DNA of 64,000 nt from Sphaerisporangium krabiense. Its GTDB lineage: Bacteria > Actinomycetota > Actinomycetes > Streptosporangiales > Streptosporangiaceae. Numbering within the stretch: the stretch's first letter is position 1; every line of letters begins with the position of its first letter. Location: assembly GCF_014200435.1 (NCBI RefSeq), contig NZ_JACHBR010000002.1:734501-798500 (forward strand), given 5' to 3'. The translations under genes were made by a program, and so were the position numbers. Shown piece by piece: positions 51,728 through 60,423 of this stretch. The notes beneath the pieces are model-generated. The model was not told the origin of the DNA. It did no database searches and saw nothing but the letters and a program-made list of their open reading frames with translations.

Positions 51728-54217
51728 TCATGACGCCTCTCCCAGGATCGTGAGAACGGTGGCGACGGCGGGGCCCGCGCGTTCCGCGTCCGCCTCGGGC
51801 GCCGAGACCGGGGCCGCGTCGCCCGAGGCCACCCGCCCGCCGATGGCGCGGCGCTCCGGCGGGGGGAACGCGCCGAACGTGCGGCGCAGCAGGGGCAGGA
51901 CGTCCACGAACGCCTCGCCGGGCAGGCTCGTCAGCCACGTGTCGATCAGGCCGAGCAGGCCGGCGTCGTGGACCAGGAGAAGGCCGCTGCCGGCCAGGAA
52001 GCCCTCGACCCAGGCGGCGGCCTGCGCGGGCGGGGTGCCCGCCGACATCGCCCGGGACATGCGCAGGGCGACCTCGTCGGCCGGGATCGTGCCGGCGTCG
52101 AGCAGGATGCGGGTCAGCCGGCCGCTGATCAGCCCGTGCAGGTCGCGGCGCTCCGCGATCCCGCGCAGCGTGGCCAGCCAGCCGTCCCTGCGCGACTCCA
52201 GCAGGCCGACGGAGGTGTGCACGGCGTCGACGTGCGCGAGCATCTCGCGGGCGGAGTCGTCGTCGAGCCCGGTGACGGCCGCGGGGAGCCCGGCGCGGAT
52301 GCGGCCGAGCAGGGAGTCCACGATGACCGACAGGCCCGCCGCCGGGGTGCCGCGCACGTCGCCGTAGCGCTGCGTGCGGACCAGCGCGGGCAGGGCCGCC
52401 ATCAGATGCGTCACGTCGTTGTCGAGCGCCGCCCGGGTGGAGATCGACGCCAGGACGTGGGGGAGCGCGTCCGGCAGGTCGGCCAGCAGGCAGCGCTCGG
52501 CCACCGCCGTGAGCTCGGCGAGCGTCCTCGGGGACGACTCGGCGGGAAGCCTCGGACCGGCGTGCCGGGCCGTCCGCGCCGATCCCACGTCCACGAGCTC
52601 GCGCACCCGGGCGGTGGCCGCGGCGGGGACCGTGGTGCCGTACGCGCCGGCCTCGATCAGGTCGACGTCGAACTCCGGGCGCCATGCGAGCGTCCACGAC
52701 TCGCGGAAGGTGCCCTTGCCGCGGGCCTCGCGCGCCGTTCCCCACGCCACGCCGAGCAGCCCGAGACGGTGCAGCAGGCGGCTGCGCTCCAGGTCGAGGG
52801 GCTTGCGAAGGTCCAGGTCGAGTTCGCGCTCCAGCGCCTCGGGGCGCAGCTTCAGGCGGCGCTGCCGGTCGCGCAGGTCGCGCTGGAGCGGGACCATGGG
52901 CGTATCGTCCGGCACGCGGCCGAGCCGTTCGCCGACGACCATGCGCCGCTGGATCAGCTCCACCGGCAGCTCGTCGCCTTCGCAGAGCACCGCGCGGACC
53001 GCCTCGGTCACCTCGCCGAGCCCCGCGAGGGGGTGTCCCCGCACGAGGGCGAGGCTGTCGGCCAGGCGGACGGCCTCGATGACGTGGGCGGAGGAGACCG
53101 GGAGGTCCTCCTCGCGCAGCACGGCGGCGGCCGCGGCGAGCCAGCGTTCGATCGGCTTGTCCGGCGAGGCGAACAGGTGGTCGTACCAGCCGGGCGAGGT
53201 GATGCCCGCGCCGTAGCCGCTCCAGGACGCCAGCCGCCCGTGCGTCCACGGCACCCAGGTCATCTCGACCTTGACCTTGGGAAGCCCCTTCAGCAGGCGC
53301 TCGTCCGGCGCGGCCGGGCCCGGTTCGCGCAGCGCGGGAACGTGCCAGGCGCCGCACACCACGGCGACGTGACGGTGGCCGTCCTTGACCGCGGCGCGCA
53401 TGGTCCTGCGCATGTACGCCTCGCGGCGGGCCTCCTGCTCGTGGGGGGTGTAGCCCTCGCGCACGGCGGCCATGGCGTCGGCGATCACCTCGAACGGGGT
53501 GTCGCCGCGGTGTTCGACGGCGTCCTCCCACCAGCGTTCCGGGTCGTCGTACCCCGCCGCGCCGGCGAGCTCGCCGATCGGGTCCCGGTGCGTGACGGGT
53601 CCCCGCGGGCCGTCCGCCTCGGCGTCCGGGAGGGTGATCCGCTCTCCGGGGTGCGCGCCCGGCTGCCCGCGGCGTGCTTCCGGCTCGCCGGGACGCCCAT
53701 CGGGCTCCTCGGGAGGCGCTTGCGGTTGCCCGGGACCCGCCGCCGGGGGAGTGGGCGCGGTGGTGCCGGGGCCGGCGTCCACGGACGGCGCCACCGGCTC
53801 GGGGTCCGGTTCGGCGGGAGGGCCGGCCAGACCGTGCGTGGCGGGCAGGTCGCAGAAGCGGACGGGGATGCCGGCGCGGATGGCGTACTGGATGGCCTGC
53901 CACTCGGGGGAGAACGTCGCGAACGGCCAGAACGCGGCCCTGGACGGGTCTCCGGGCACGTGGGCCAGCAGCGCGACCGGCGGCTCCATGCCGGGGTCGG
54001 CGGCCAGCGCCACCACGGCGTCGGCCTCCGGCGGGCCCTCGACGAGGACGATGTCCGGGCGCAGCCGCTCCAGCTCGGCGACCACCGCGCGCGCCGACCC
54101 GGGCCCGTGGTGCCGCACGCCGAGCACGCTGAACACCGGCGCGGCCCCGGCGTCCCTGCGGTGCTGCCCGGGCCGTGCGGCGCGCTCCGCCACGGCGGGC
54201 GGCCGCTCAGGAGACAT
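51728..54217 (-). CDS. DUF5682 family protein (possible EreA/ChaN/TraB-like fold)
   Basis: 829 residues. The N-terminal domain has SVLGVRHHGPGSARAVVAELERLRPDI and VLVEGPPEAD, then VAVVCGAWHVPAL; the His pair, Glu and the final G-A-W-H arrangement recall the erythromycin-esterase/ChaN/TraB superfamily of putative metallohydrolases. An acidic/proline-rich linker (residues about 125-235) separates these parts. The rest is mostly helical (PISSAHVIEAVRLADSLALVRGHPLAGL, WDV... SARTARHAGPRL). The family has no proven activity. ATG 54217 overlaps the MoxR stop by 11 nt, so translation is coupled. Within the operon it is the best candidate for an effector or enzyme, which is inference. Confidence 0.85.
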   Translation of the reverse strand: MSPERPPAVAERAARPGQHRRDAGAAPVFSVLGVRHHGPGSARAVVAELERLRPDIVLVEGPPEADAVVALAADPGMEPPVALLAHVPGDPSRAAFWPFATFSPEWQAIQYAIRAGIPVRFCDLPATHGLAGPPAEPDPEPVAPSVDAGPGTTAPTPPAAGPGQPQAPPEEPDGRPGEPEARRGQPGAHPGERITLPDAEADGPRGPVTHRDPIGELAGAAGYDDPERWWEDAVEHRGDTPFEVIADAMAAVREGYTPHEQEARREAYMRRTMRAAVKDGHRHVAVVCGAWHVPALREPGPAAPDERLLKGLPKVKVEMTWVPWTHGRLASWSGYGAGITSPGWYDHLFASPDKPIERWLAAAAAVLREEDLPVSSAHVIEAVRLADSLALVRGHPLAGLGEVTEAVRAVLCEGDELPVELIQRRMVVGERLGRVPDDTPMVPLQRDLRDRQRRLKLRPEALERELDLDLRKPLDLERSRLLHRLGLLGVAWGTAREARGKGTFRESWTLAWRPEFDVDLIEAGAYGTTVPAAATARVRELVDVGSARTARHAGPRLPAESSPRTLAELTAVAERCLLADLPDALPHVLASISTRAALDNDVTHLMAALPALVRTQRYGDVRGTPAAGLSVIVDSLLGRIRAGLPAAVTGLDDDSAREMLAHVDAVHTSVGLLESRRDGWLATLRGIAERRDLHGLISGRLTRILLDAGTIPADEVALRMSRAMSAGTPPAQAAAWVEGFLAGSGLLLVHDAGLLGLIDTWLTSLPGEAFVDVLPLLRRTFGAFPPPERRAIGGRVASGDAAPVSAPEADAERAGPAVATVLTILGEAS

Positions 54218-55271
54218 CGCGGCACGCCCGGTAGAAGTCGCGCCACTCGGGGCGCTCGCGGACCACGGTCTCCAGGTACTCGTGCCAGACCACGCGGTCG
54301 GACACCGGATCCTGGACGACGGCGCCGACGATGCCCGCCGCCACGTCGCCGGGGCGCAGCACGCCGTCACCGAAGTGCGCCGCCAAGGCGATGCCGCTGG
54401 TCACGACCGAGATCGCCTCGGCGGTGCTCAGGGTGCCGCTCGGCGACTTGACGGTCGTGCGGCCGTCAGAGGTGGCCCCCGAGCGCAGCTCGCGGAAGAC
54501 CGTGACGACGCGCCTGATCTCTTCCAGGCCGGTGGGCGTGGGAGGCAGCTCCAGGGACCGGCCGAGCTGGGCGACACGGCGCGCCACGATGTCCACCTCC
54601 TCCTCGGCGCTGGCGGGCACCGGCAGGACGACGGTGTTGAAACGCCGCCGCAGCGCGCTGGACAGCTCGTTGACGCCGCGGTCGCGGTCGTTGGCCGTGG
54701 CGATCACATTGAAGCCGCGGGTCGCCTGGACCTCCTCGTTCAGCTCGGGGATGGGCAGCGTCTTCTCCGACAGGACGGTGATGAGGGCGTCCTGGACGTC
54801 GGACGGCATGCGCGTGAGCTCCTCGACGCGGGCCAGACGGCCCTCGGCCATGGCGCGCATCACCGGGCTCGGCGTCAGCGCCTCGCGCGAGGGACCCTCG
54901 GCGAGCAGCCGGGCGTAGTTCCAGCCGTAGCGGATGGCCTCCTCCGCGGTGCCGGCCGTGCCCTGGACGAGCAGCGTGGAGTCGCCGCTGATCGCCGCGG
55001 CCAGGTGCTCCGACAGCCACGTCTTGGCGGTGCCGGGCACGCCGAGCAGCAGCAGCGCCCTGTCGGTCGCCAGCGTGGCCACGGCCACCTCGACGATGCG
55101 GCGCGGGCCGATGTACTTGGGGGTGATCTGAGCGCCGTCGCCGAGCAGGTAGGTGGTCACGGCCCAGGGCGAGAGCCGCCACCCCGGCGGTCTCGGCCGG
55201 TCGTCCGCCTTGACGAGGATCTCCAGCTCGTCGGCGTACTGGTCTTCCGCGTGGGGCCGCAGAACGGTCAT
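54207..55271 (-). CDS. MoxR-family AAA+ ATPase
   Basis: 354 residues, the usual MoxR length. Walker A is LLLGVPGTAKTWLSEHLA, Walker B-like RLARVEELTRMPSDVQDALITVL, and sensor 1 FNVIATANDRDRGVNELSSALRRRF with the arginine finger region (RRRF). The lid domain follows (EEEVDIVARRVAQLGRSLELP). Such ATPases act as chaperones that remodel partner proteins, often together with VWA proteins; a VWA gene is two genes downstream. ATG 55271. The preceding DUF5691 stop is 86 nt upstream; the 3' end overlaps the DUF5682 start. Confidence 0.93.
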   Translation of the reverse strand: MTVLRPHAEDQYADELEILVKADDRPRPPGWRLSPWAVTTYLLGDGAQITPKYIGPRRIVEVAVATLATDRALLLLGVPGTAKTWLSEHLAAAISGDSTLLVQGTAGTAEEAIRYGWNYARLLAEGPSREALTPSPVMRAMAEGRLARVEELTRMPSDVQDALITVLSEKTLPIPELNEEVQATRGFNVIATANDRDRGVNELSSALRRRFNTVVLPVPASAEEEVDIVARRVAQLGRSLELPPTPTGLEEIRRVVTVFRELRSGATSDGRTTVKSPSGTLSTAEAISVVTSGIALAAHFGDGVLRPGDVAAGIVGAVVQDPVSDRVVWHEYLETVVRERPEWRDFYRACRDVS

Positions 55272-55357
55272 GTCTGTTCAGCTCACTCTCTCGACGTGGA
55301 TGGGGGTCGCGTGGGTGGAGGGCGCGCGGCTCGGAGGTCCTCCGGAGGAGTGGTGGG

Positions 55358-56869
55358 TCATGGGCGTAGCTCGGCGTGCATGTGGCGGCGGAAGCGCAGC
55401 GTGGCGGCGACCTCCTGGACGTGCCACTCGTCCGAGAGCCGGGCGGCCATCTCGTCCATGGCCGGGTCGACGCGCTCGCCGGCCAGGCGGACCAGCTCCT
55501 CGAGGTTCCAGGGCTGGTGCCCCGCCGTCGCGATGATCTTCTCCAGCACGGCCTGGGCCAGGGCGGCTCCCCACGGCGCGGGCAGGCCGCCGAGCATCAT
55601 GATCAACTGGCCGTCGACCGGCTGGTCGTGGACCAGCTCGGCCGCCTTGTCGGCGCGCTCGGCGGGCGGCAGCACGGCGAGCAGGTCGCTCAGCGGCTCC
55701 ACCGCGAACAGCGCCCGTGCCCACTCCGCGTCGTTCTGCAGGACGGCGGCGCGCTCCCAGCCGAGCCTGATCTCCCGGGCCCACTCGCCGATGTTCAGCG
55801 CGACGATCCGCTTGGCGGGCAGCCCGAAGTGATCGGCCCAGAAGGACAGCGGCGTGTGGGCGATGACCTGCTGGAGCCACCAGCTGCGCTGCCCGGTGCC
55901 GGCCGGGGCACGGGACCGGATGCCGTCGCGCTCCATGGCGGCGTCGCAGGCCGCCGGAGGCTCGGCGTGCAGCCGGTCGCCGGTGACGCGCAGGCACAGC
56001 GCCGCGCGTGCGGTCATCCTGAGGCCGAGCCGCGACCGGGGGAGCCGGGTCAGCAGGTCGGCGGCCTGGGCCCTGACCTCGCGGCGCCGGTCGTCCAGCG
56101 CGGCCTCCAGGAACGGCTCGTCGGCCATCGACAGCCCGTCGGACAGGGCGTGGACGAACGCCGCCCGGTCCTCCGGGGTCTCCTTGTCCCAGCCGCGCAG
56201 CAGCAGTGCCCGCGCCTTCGCCGGATCGTCGGCCCGGAGCCCGCGCAGGAAGGAGAGCCGATCGCCTCGCGTGCCGAACTCCCACAGAGGATGCCCGGCC
56301 ACGTCCTCGCCGCCCCCGGCATCGGCGCCACCTGTCCCGCCACCTGCGGCATCGGCAGGAGATGGCCGGGCGGCGCCTGAGGCAGGGACGTGCCGATGCC
56401 GCGGGGCTTCCGTGCCGGCGTGCGCCGGGACGCCGGAGCGGAGGGTGGCCTCTTCCAGGACGTACTTCCAGGTGTCGTTGAGTGTGGCGAGCCACCGGCC
56501 GCGGGCGCCCGCGAGGACGCCGATCGACGGTCGCAGGGACCGGTCGCGCGCGCCGTGGTCGAGCACCGGGGGCAACAGTTTCGCCGGCAGCCGGTAGCCC
56601 AGCGCGGCGGCGGCCTCCAGCCACTCGGGCAGCAGGCGCGACTGCTCGCCGCCGAGAACGCGCGCCAGCCGGTCGGCCGCCGCGCGCGGCACCGGCGGCT
56701 GCTCCTCGGCGGGCGCGGCGGGCAACGGCTCCCCCCTCTGGAGCCGCTGCCCGGCCCGCGCGCCGACCGTGCGGGCCGCCGCCTGGCCGAGCAGGCCGGG
56801 CCGGGGCCGCCGATCGGTGCCGACCAGCGCGGCCGACACCAGCCGCTCCCAATCGTCGATCGTGATCAC
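55358..56869 (-). CDS. DUF5691 family protein
   Basis: 503 residues, largely helical with HEAT-like character (RLSFLRGLRADDPAKARALLLRGW, EDRAAFVHALSDGLSMADEPFLEAALDDRRREVRAQAADLLTRLP). The N-terminus TIDDWERLVSAALVGTDRRP and the C-terminal WNLEELVRLAGERVDPAMD ... FRRHMHAELRP are conserved in the family. A disordered Gly/Ala/His-rich insert (about residues 160-195) is present. GTG 56869 has AGGAG 5-6 nt upstream. No activity is known. It always appears, as here, next to SWIM, MoxR and VWA genes in actinomycetes (from general knowledge), so it is probably a scaffold or adaptor of that system. Confidence 0.85.
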   Translation of the reverse strand: MITIDDWERLVSAALVGTDRRPRPGLLGQAAARTVGARAGQRLQRGEPLPAAPAEEQPPVPRAAADRLARVLGGEQSRLLPEWLEAAAALGYRLPAKLLPPVLDHGARDRSLRPSIGVLAGARGRWLATLNDTWKYVLEEATLRSGVPAHAGTEAPRHRHVPASGAARPSPADAAGGGTGGADAGGGEDVAGHPLWEFGTRGDRLSFLRGLRADDPAKARALLLRGWDKETPEDRAAFVHALSDGLSMADEPFLEAALDDRRREVRAQAADLLTRLPRSRLGLRMTARAALCLRVTGDRLHAEPPAACDAAMERDGIRSRAPAGTGQRSWWLQQVIAHTPLSFWADHFGLPAKRIVALNIGEWAREIRLGWERAAVLQNDAEWARALFAVEPLSDLLAVLPPAERADKAAELVHDQPVDGQLIMMLGGLPAPWGAALAQAVLEKIIATAGHQPWNLEELVRLAGERVDPAMDEMAARLSDEWHVQEVAATLRFRRHMHAELRP

Positions 56870-56936
56870 CAGGACTCCTCTGTCGCGTGAGGCGCGCTGC
56901 CGCCCTCGCGGCGCGCGGACGGACCGGGACGGGAGG

Positions 56937-58307
56937 TCACAGCACCACCACCTGGCCGTCTTCGTCCCATGTGGTGAGGGGACGCAGCCCTCGCGGCGTC
57001 CACTCGGCGGCGACCGTCGCCGGATGCCCCCCGGACACGGCCAGCAGCCGCCAGGGAGCGCCCAGGGAAGGGTGCAAGGGCACACCCTCCGCCTGCTCGC
57101 CCGGCGCGGCGGCGGGGTCGGCGAGGAGCCAGCGGCCGCCTCGGGACGCGGGGACGACGTCGCTCAGGAGGACGGGCCAGGAATCGGCCCAGGGGTCGCC
57201 GGCGATGGCGGCGGCGACCAGATCGAGGACCTCGCGCACGCCGGAGCCGCGGGGCGGTGTGGACGGCAGGGCGCCGTGCCGCGCGGCCACCAGGGCCCGC
57301 AGCGGGGACGCGCCGGGGTAGAAGGCCAGCTCCGCGTCGATGACGGTGCCGGTGACCAGGGTGGCGTCCATGGCCTGGCCGACCGGCGCGAAGGTGAGCA
57401 CGAGCGCGTACCGGCCCGTGGTCTGCCCTTTCAGCCAGACCCTGCGGGCGACCAGACGGTCCTGCTCGTCGTCGCGCTGCCCGAGCACGTGCCACCGGTC
57501 GCGCACGGCGGGCGAGGCCAGGACCTCTTCACGGGAGACGGGGAAGCCGACGCGCGAGCGGACGGTGTCGCGCAGCGGGGCGGGCAGGGAGGCGGCGCGG
57601 CGGTAGCCGACGGCGAGGAGGTTCAGCAGGCCGTACTCGCCGAGCAGGCGGGCCGGCCAGTCTTCCTCGGTGAGGACGCGGTGCAGCCGGGAGACCGCCG
57701 CCGCGACGCCGGGCGCCTGGGCGTCGACCAGCCGTCGCGTCAGCTCCTGCCACTGGGCGGGGGAGCTCTGCCGGGCTCCGGACAGCCCCTGCCCGATCTG
57801 GTCGGCGAGCCAGCGCTCCAGCTCGGCGAGCCCGGCCGCGACCCGCTCCTCCCGCTGGGCGGCACGGCGTTCGGCGGCGGGGTCGGGACCGTCCTCGGCG
57901 GACGCCCCCGTGGGCCCCTGCCCGGCGGAGGGAACATCGGACGCCCGCTCGGCGGTCTTGGCGGCGCGGGCGCGGCGCTGCTCCAGCCACTCGGCCACCC
58001 AGTCGGGGGCGGCCTCGGCGGCGGGCACGTCGCCGGCCGACCAGATCAGCAGCAGGCCGAGGGCGTGTTTGCAGGGGAACTTCCTGCTGGGGCAACTGCA
58101 CCGGTAGGCGGGCTCGCCGAAGTCGACGCACGCGCGGTACGGCGAGGCGCCGCTGCCCTTGCACTCACCCCACAGCGCCCCGGCCCCGACGCCCGTCGCC
58201 GACCACTTGGCCGCAGTGCCGACGCTCTGCGCGCCCTTCTGGGAAGAGGCGTCGGGGGCGAGCGCGAGCACCTGGTCACGGCTCCAACGTTCGATCACGA
58301 GCGGCAC
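56937..58307 (-). CDS. SWIM zinc-finger protein, first gene of the MoxR/VWA operon
   Basis: 456 residues. The SWIM motif C-x-C-x(n)-C-x-H is in AYRCSCPSRKFPCKHALGLLL at about residue 70-90, following KWSATGVGAGALWGECKGSG. The rest is a helical/beta C-terminal region with RRVWLKGQTTGRYALVLTFAPVGQAMD... of unknown function. SWIM fingers bind DNA or proteins. The start is uncertain: GTG 58307 is used, while TTG 58328 and GTG 58298 are possible; there is no strong Shine-Dalgarno. It heads the operon SWIM-DUF5691-MoxR-DUF5682-VWA, with its promoter in the 178 bp before the VOC gene. Confidence 0.88.
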   Translation of the reverse strand: MPLVIERWSRDQVLALAPDASSQKGAQSVGTAAKWSATGVGAGALWGECKGSGASPYRACVDFGEPAYRCSCPSRKFPCKHALGLLLIWSAGDVPAAEAAPDWVAEWLEQRRARAAKTAERASDVPSAGQGPTGASAEDGPDPAAERRAAQREERVAAGLAELERWLADQIGQGLSGARQSSPAQWQELTRRLVDAQAPGVAAAVSRLHRVLTEEDWPARLLGEYGLLNLLAVGYRRAASLPAPLRDTVRSRVGFPVSREEVLASPAVRDRWHVLGQRDDEQDRLVARRVWLKGQTTGRYALVLTFAPVGQAMDATLVTGTVIDAELAFYPGASPLRALVAARHGALPSTPPRGSGVREVLDLVAAAIAGDPWADSWPVLLSDVVPASRGGRWLLADPAAAPGEQAEGVPLHPSLGAPWRLLAVSGGHPATVAAEWTPRGLRPLTTWDEDGQVVVL

Positions 58308-58485
58308 ACTAGCGGCGGCCTCTGACAAAATCGGAGTCCGCGCCTGCCCGCGGCCCGGTCATCTATACCTATGGCGAAACCCCAGGTCAGCGTACGGATG
58401 ATGTCCGCAGTGCCCGCGTGGCCCGTCCGCGGGGCCGGCGGGGCGCGGGGCTCGAGGGGAATACCGGAGCCCGCAGGGGTACGGG

Positions 58486-58854
58486 ATGCCCATGAGTCTC
58501 ATATGGGAACAGGTCGTCATCGACGCCGCCGATCCGGTGGCGCTCGGCCAGTGGTGGACGAAGGCCCTCGGCTGGGTGGTGGTCAACGACGCCGAGGACG
58601 AATACGAGATCAGGGTCGCCCCCGACCTCCTGCCCGGGCTGATCTTCGTGCCCGTGCCGGAGGGCAAGCAGGTGAAGAACCGCCTGCATCTGGACTTCCG
58701 CCCGAAAGATCAGAAGGCGGAGGTGGAGCGCCTGCTCGCGCTCGGCGCCCGCCCGGCCGACGTGGGTCAGGGTGACGAGCGGTGGGTCGTGCTCGTCGAC
58801 CCGGAGGGCAACGAGTTCTGCGTGCTCTCCGACCGCCGGCAGGACGCGGTGTGA
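58486..58854 (+). CDS. VOC-superfamily (glyoxalase-like) protein
   Basis: 122-residue single-domain protein. LIWEQVVIDAADPVALGQWWTKALGW is the beta-alpha-beta-beta start of the VOC fold, NRLHLDFRPKD supplies a metal-ligand-like His, and VVLVDPEGNEFCVLSD is the end motif with the conserved Glu. This Glyoxalase_6-like subgroup is widespread in actinomycetes; function unassigned. ATG 58486 follows AGGGG; ATG 58492 is two codons later. Confidence 0.85.
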   Translation: MPMSLIWEQVVIDAADPVALGQWWTKALGWVVVNDAEDEYEIRVAPDLLPGLIFVPVPEGKQVKNRLHLDFRPKDQKAEVERLLALGARPADVGQGDERWVVLVDPEGNEFCVLSDRRQDAV

Positions 58855-58957
58855 CGATCGCCGGCCGATGGGGGGCGTGGCCGTCGCCGATGACCTAGGA
58901 CCAAAGACCGAGAGGGGCCCGATGCGGCAGCGCCAAATCAGGACATAACGTAACCCA

Positions 58958-60331
58958 GTGTCCTCAGCTGTGATCGATTCCCCCGTCGGCCCCCCTCCCG
59001 GCGTGTTGAGCCGTCCGTACCGGGCGATCAGCGTCGGCATGGTGGCGCTGATCCTCCTCGTGGCCTTCGAGTATCTGGCGGTGGCCACCGCGATGCCGGT
59101 GGTCGCCAGGAGCCTGCACGGCCTGCCGCTCTATGGGCTGGCCTTCAGCGGCTCCATGGCGGCGAGCGTGATCGCGACCGTGGCGGGCGGCCGGTGGAGC
59201 GACGTCCGCGGCCCCGTCGCCCCCTTGTGGGCGGGGGTGGGCGGTTTCACCCTCGGCCTGCTCATCGCGGGCTTCGCCCCGAGCATGCACGTCCTGATCG
59301 CCGGCCGGTTCGTCCAGGGCATCGGCGGCGGCCTGTTCTCCGTCGCGCTGTACGTGGTCGTGGCCCAGGTGTTCCCCGCCGCGATGCACCCCAAGGCGTT
59401 CTCGCTGCTCGCGGCGGCCTGGGTGCTCCCCTCGGTGGTCGGCCCGGCGATCACCGGTGCCGTGGTGGAGCACGTGGGCTGGCGGTGGATCTTCCTCGGC
59501 ATCCCGCTGTTCGTCGCGCCCGCCGCGCTGCTGCTGTGGCGCGGCCTGGCGGGCAGGACCACCGTGCCTCCCGCGTCCGACGGCGCGCCGGGCACCGGGT
59601 TTCGCGCCCGGCTGCTCTGGGGCGGCGTGGTGGCCGTCGGCGCGGCGCTCCTGCAGTACGGCAGCGGCCTCGGCCCGGGCGGCTTCCCGCTGCTGGCGGC
59701 GGGCCTGCTGATCCTCGCCTTCGCCCTGCCCAGACTGCTGCCCCGGGGCACCCTGCGCGCGGCGCGCGGCTTCCCCGCCGTGGTCCTGCTGCGCGGCCTG
59801 GCCGCGGGCGCGGTGTTCGCGGCCGACGTGTTCATCCCGCTCATGCTGACCGGCCAGCGCGGCCTGAGCCCGACCCAGGCCGGGCTCTTCCTCACCGGGT
59901 CCGCGCTGAGCTGGTCGTTCGCCTCGTGGGTGCAGGGGCGCGGCCGGCACGACCGCAACAAGCTGCTGCGTCTCGGCACCACCATGCTGTCCGCGGGCGT
60001 CGCGGGCGCCGCGCTGCTGGTCTTCGCCCCCGTGCCGCTGGCCGCCGGCCTGGTCGCCTGGCTGGCCGCCGGGTTCGGCATCGGCCTGGTCTACCCGATC
60101 CTGTCGGTCCTCACCCTGGAGCTGTCCGCGCCGGGCCAGGAGGGCGTGAACACCTCGTCCCTGCAGATCGGCGAATCGGTCTTCTCCGTCGTGATCATGG
60201 CGGTCACCGGCGCGGTGTTCGCCGGGCTGGACACCGCGTGGTGGGTGTACCTGCTGTGCTTCGGGCTCATCGCCGCGCAGGCTCTTCTCGGGTTGCTGAT
60301 CAGCGGCCGGGTGCGGCCTGTCAGCCCCTGA
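58958..60331 (+). CDS. MFS transporter (DHA2-like)
   Basis: 457 residues, 12-14 TM segments. LLVAFEYLAVATAMPVVARSL is the DHA2-type TM1 motif (in place of L-D-x-T-I-V-N-V-A), and GGRWSDVRGPVAPLW the loop 2-3 motif. FVQGIGGGLFSVALYVVVAQVF and VLPSVVGPAITGAVVEHVGWRWIFLGIPLF (G-P-x-x-G, WRWIF) are motif C and the following helix, typical of drug/H+ antiporters. GTG 58958 was used. The upstream 100 bp lacks a recognised regulator gene. Substrate unknown. Confidence 0.9.
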   Translation: MSSAVIDSPVGPPPGVLSRPYRAISVGMVALILLVAFEYLAVATAMPVVARSLHGLPLYGLAFSGSMAASVIATVAGGRWSDVRGPVAPLWAGVGGFTLGLLIAGFAPSMHVLIAGRFVQGIGGGLFSVALYVVVAQVFPAAMHPKAFSLLAAAWVLPSVVGPAITGAVVEHVGWRWIFLGIPLFVAPAALLLWRGLAGRTTVPPASDGAPGTGFRARLLWGGVVAVGAALLQYGSGLGPGGFPLLAAGLLILAFALPRLLPRGTLRAARGFPAVVLLRGLAAGAVFAADVFIPLMLTGQRGLSPTQAGLFLTGSALSWSFASWVQGRGRHDRNKLLRLGTTMLSAGVAGAALLVFAPVPLAAGLVAWLAAGFGIGLVYPILSVLTLELSAPGQEGVNTSSLQIGESVFSVVIMAVTGAVFAGLDTAWWVYLLCFGLIAAQALLGLLISGRVRPVSP

Positions 60332-60423
60332 CCAGGACGAAAGGGACGTTCCCTCTGCCCGCGTTTGGCCTGGATCCCCACACCGGGCACCATGGAAGGG
60401 CAGGTGTCCGACAAGGGGGTTCC

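Noticed and set aside
58890-58915. DevR/DosR-like box GGACCAAAGACC upstream of the MFS gene
   Set aside because: It is a direct rather than a proper inverted repeat and matches the consensus only partly.
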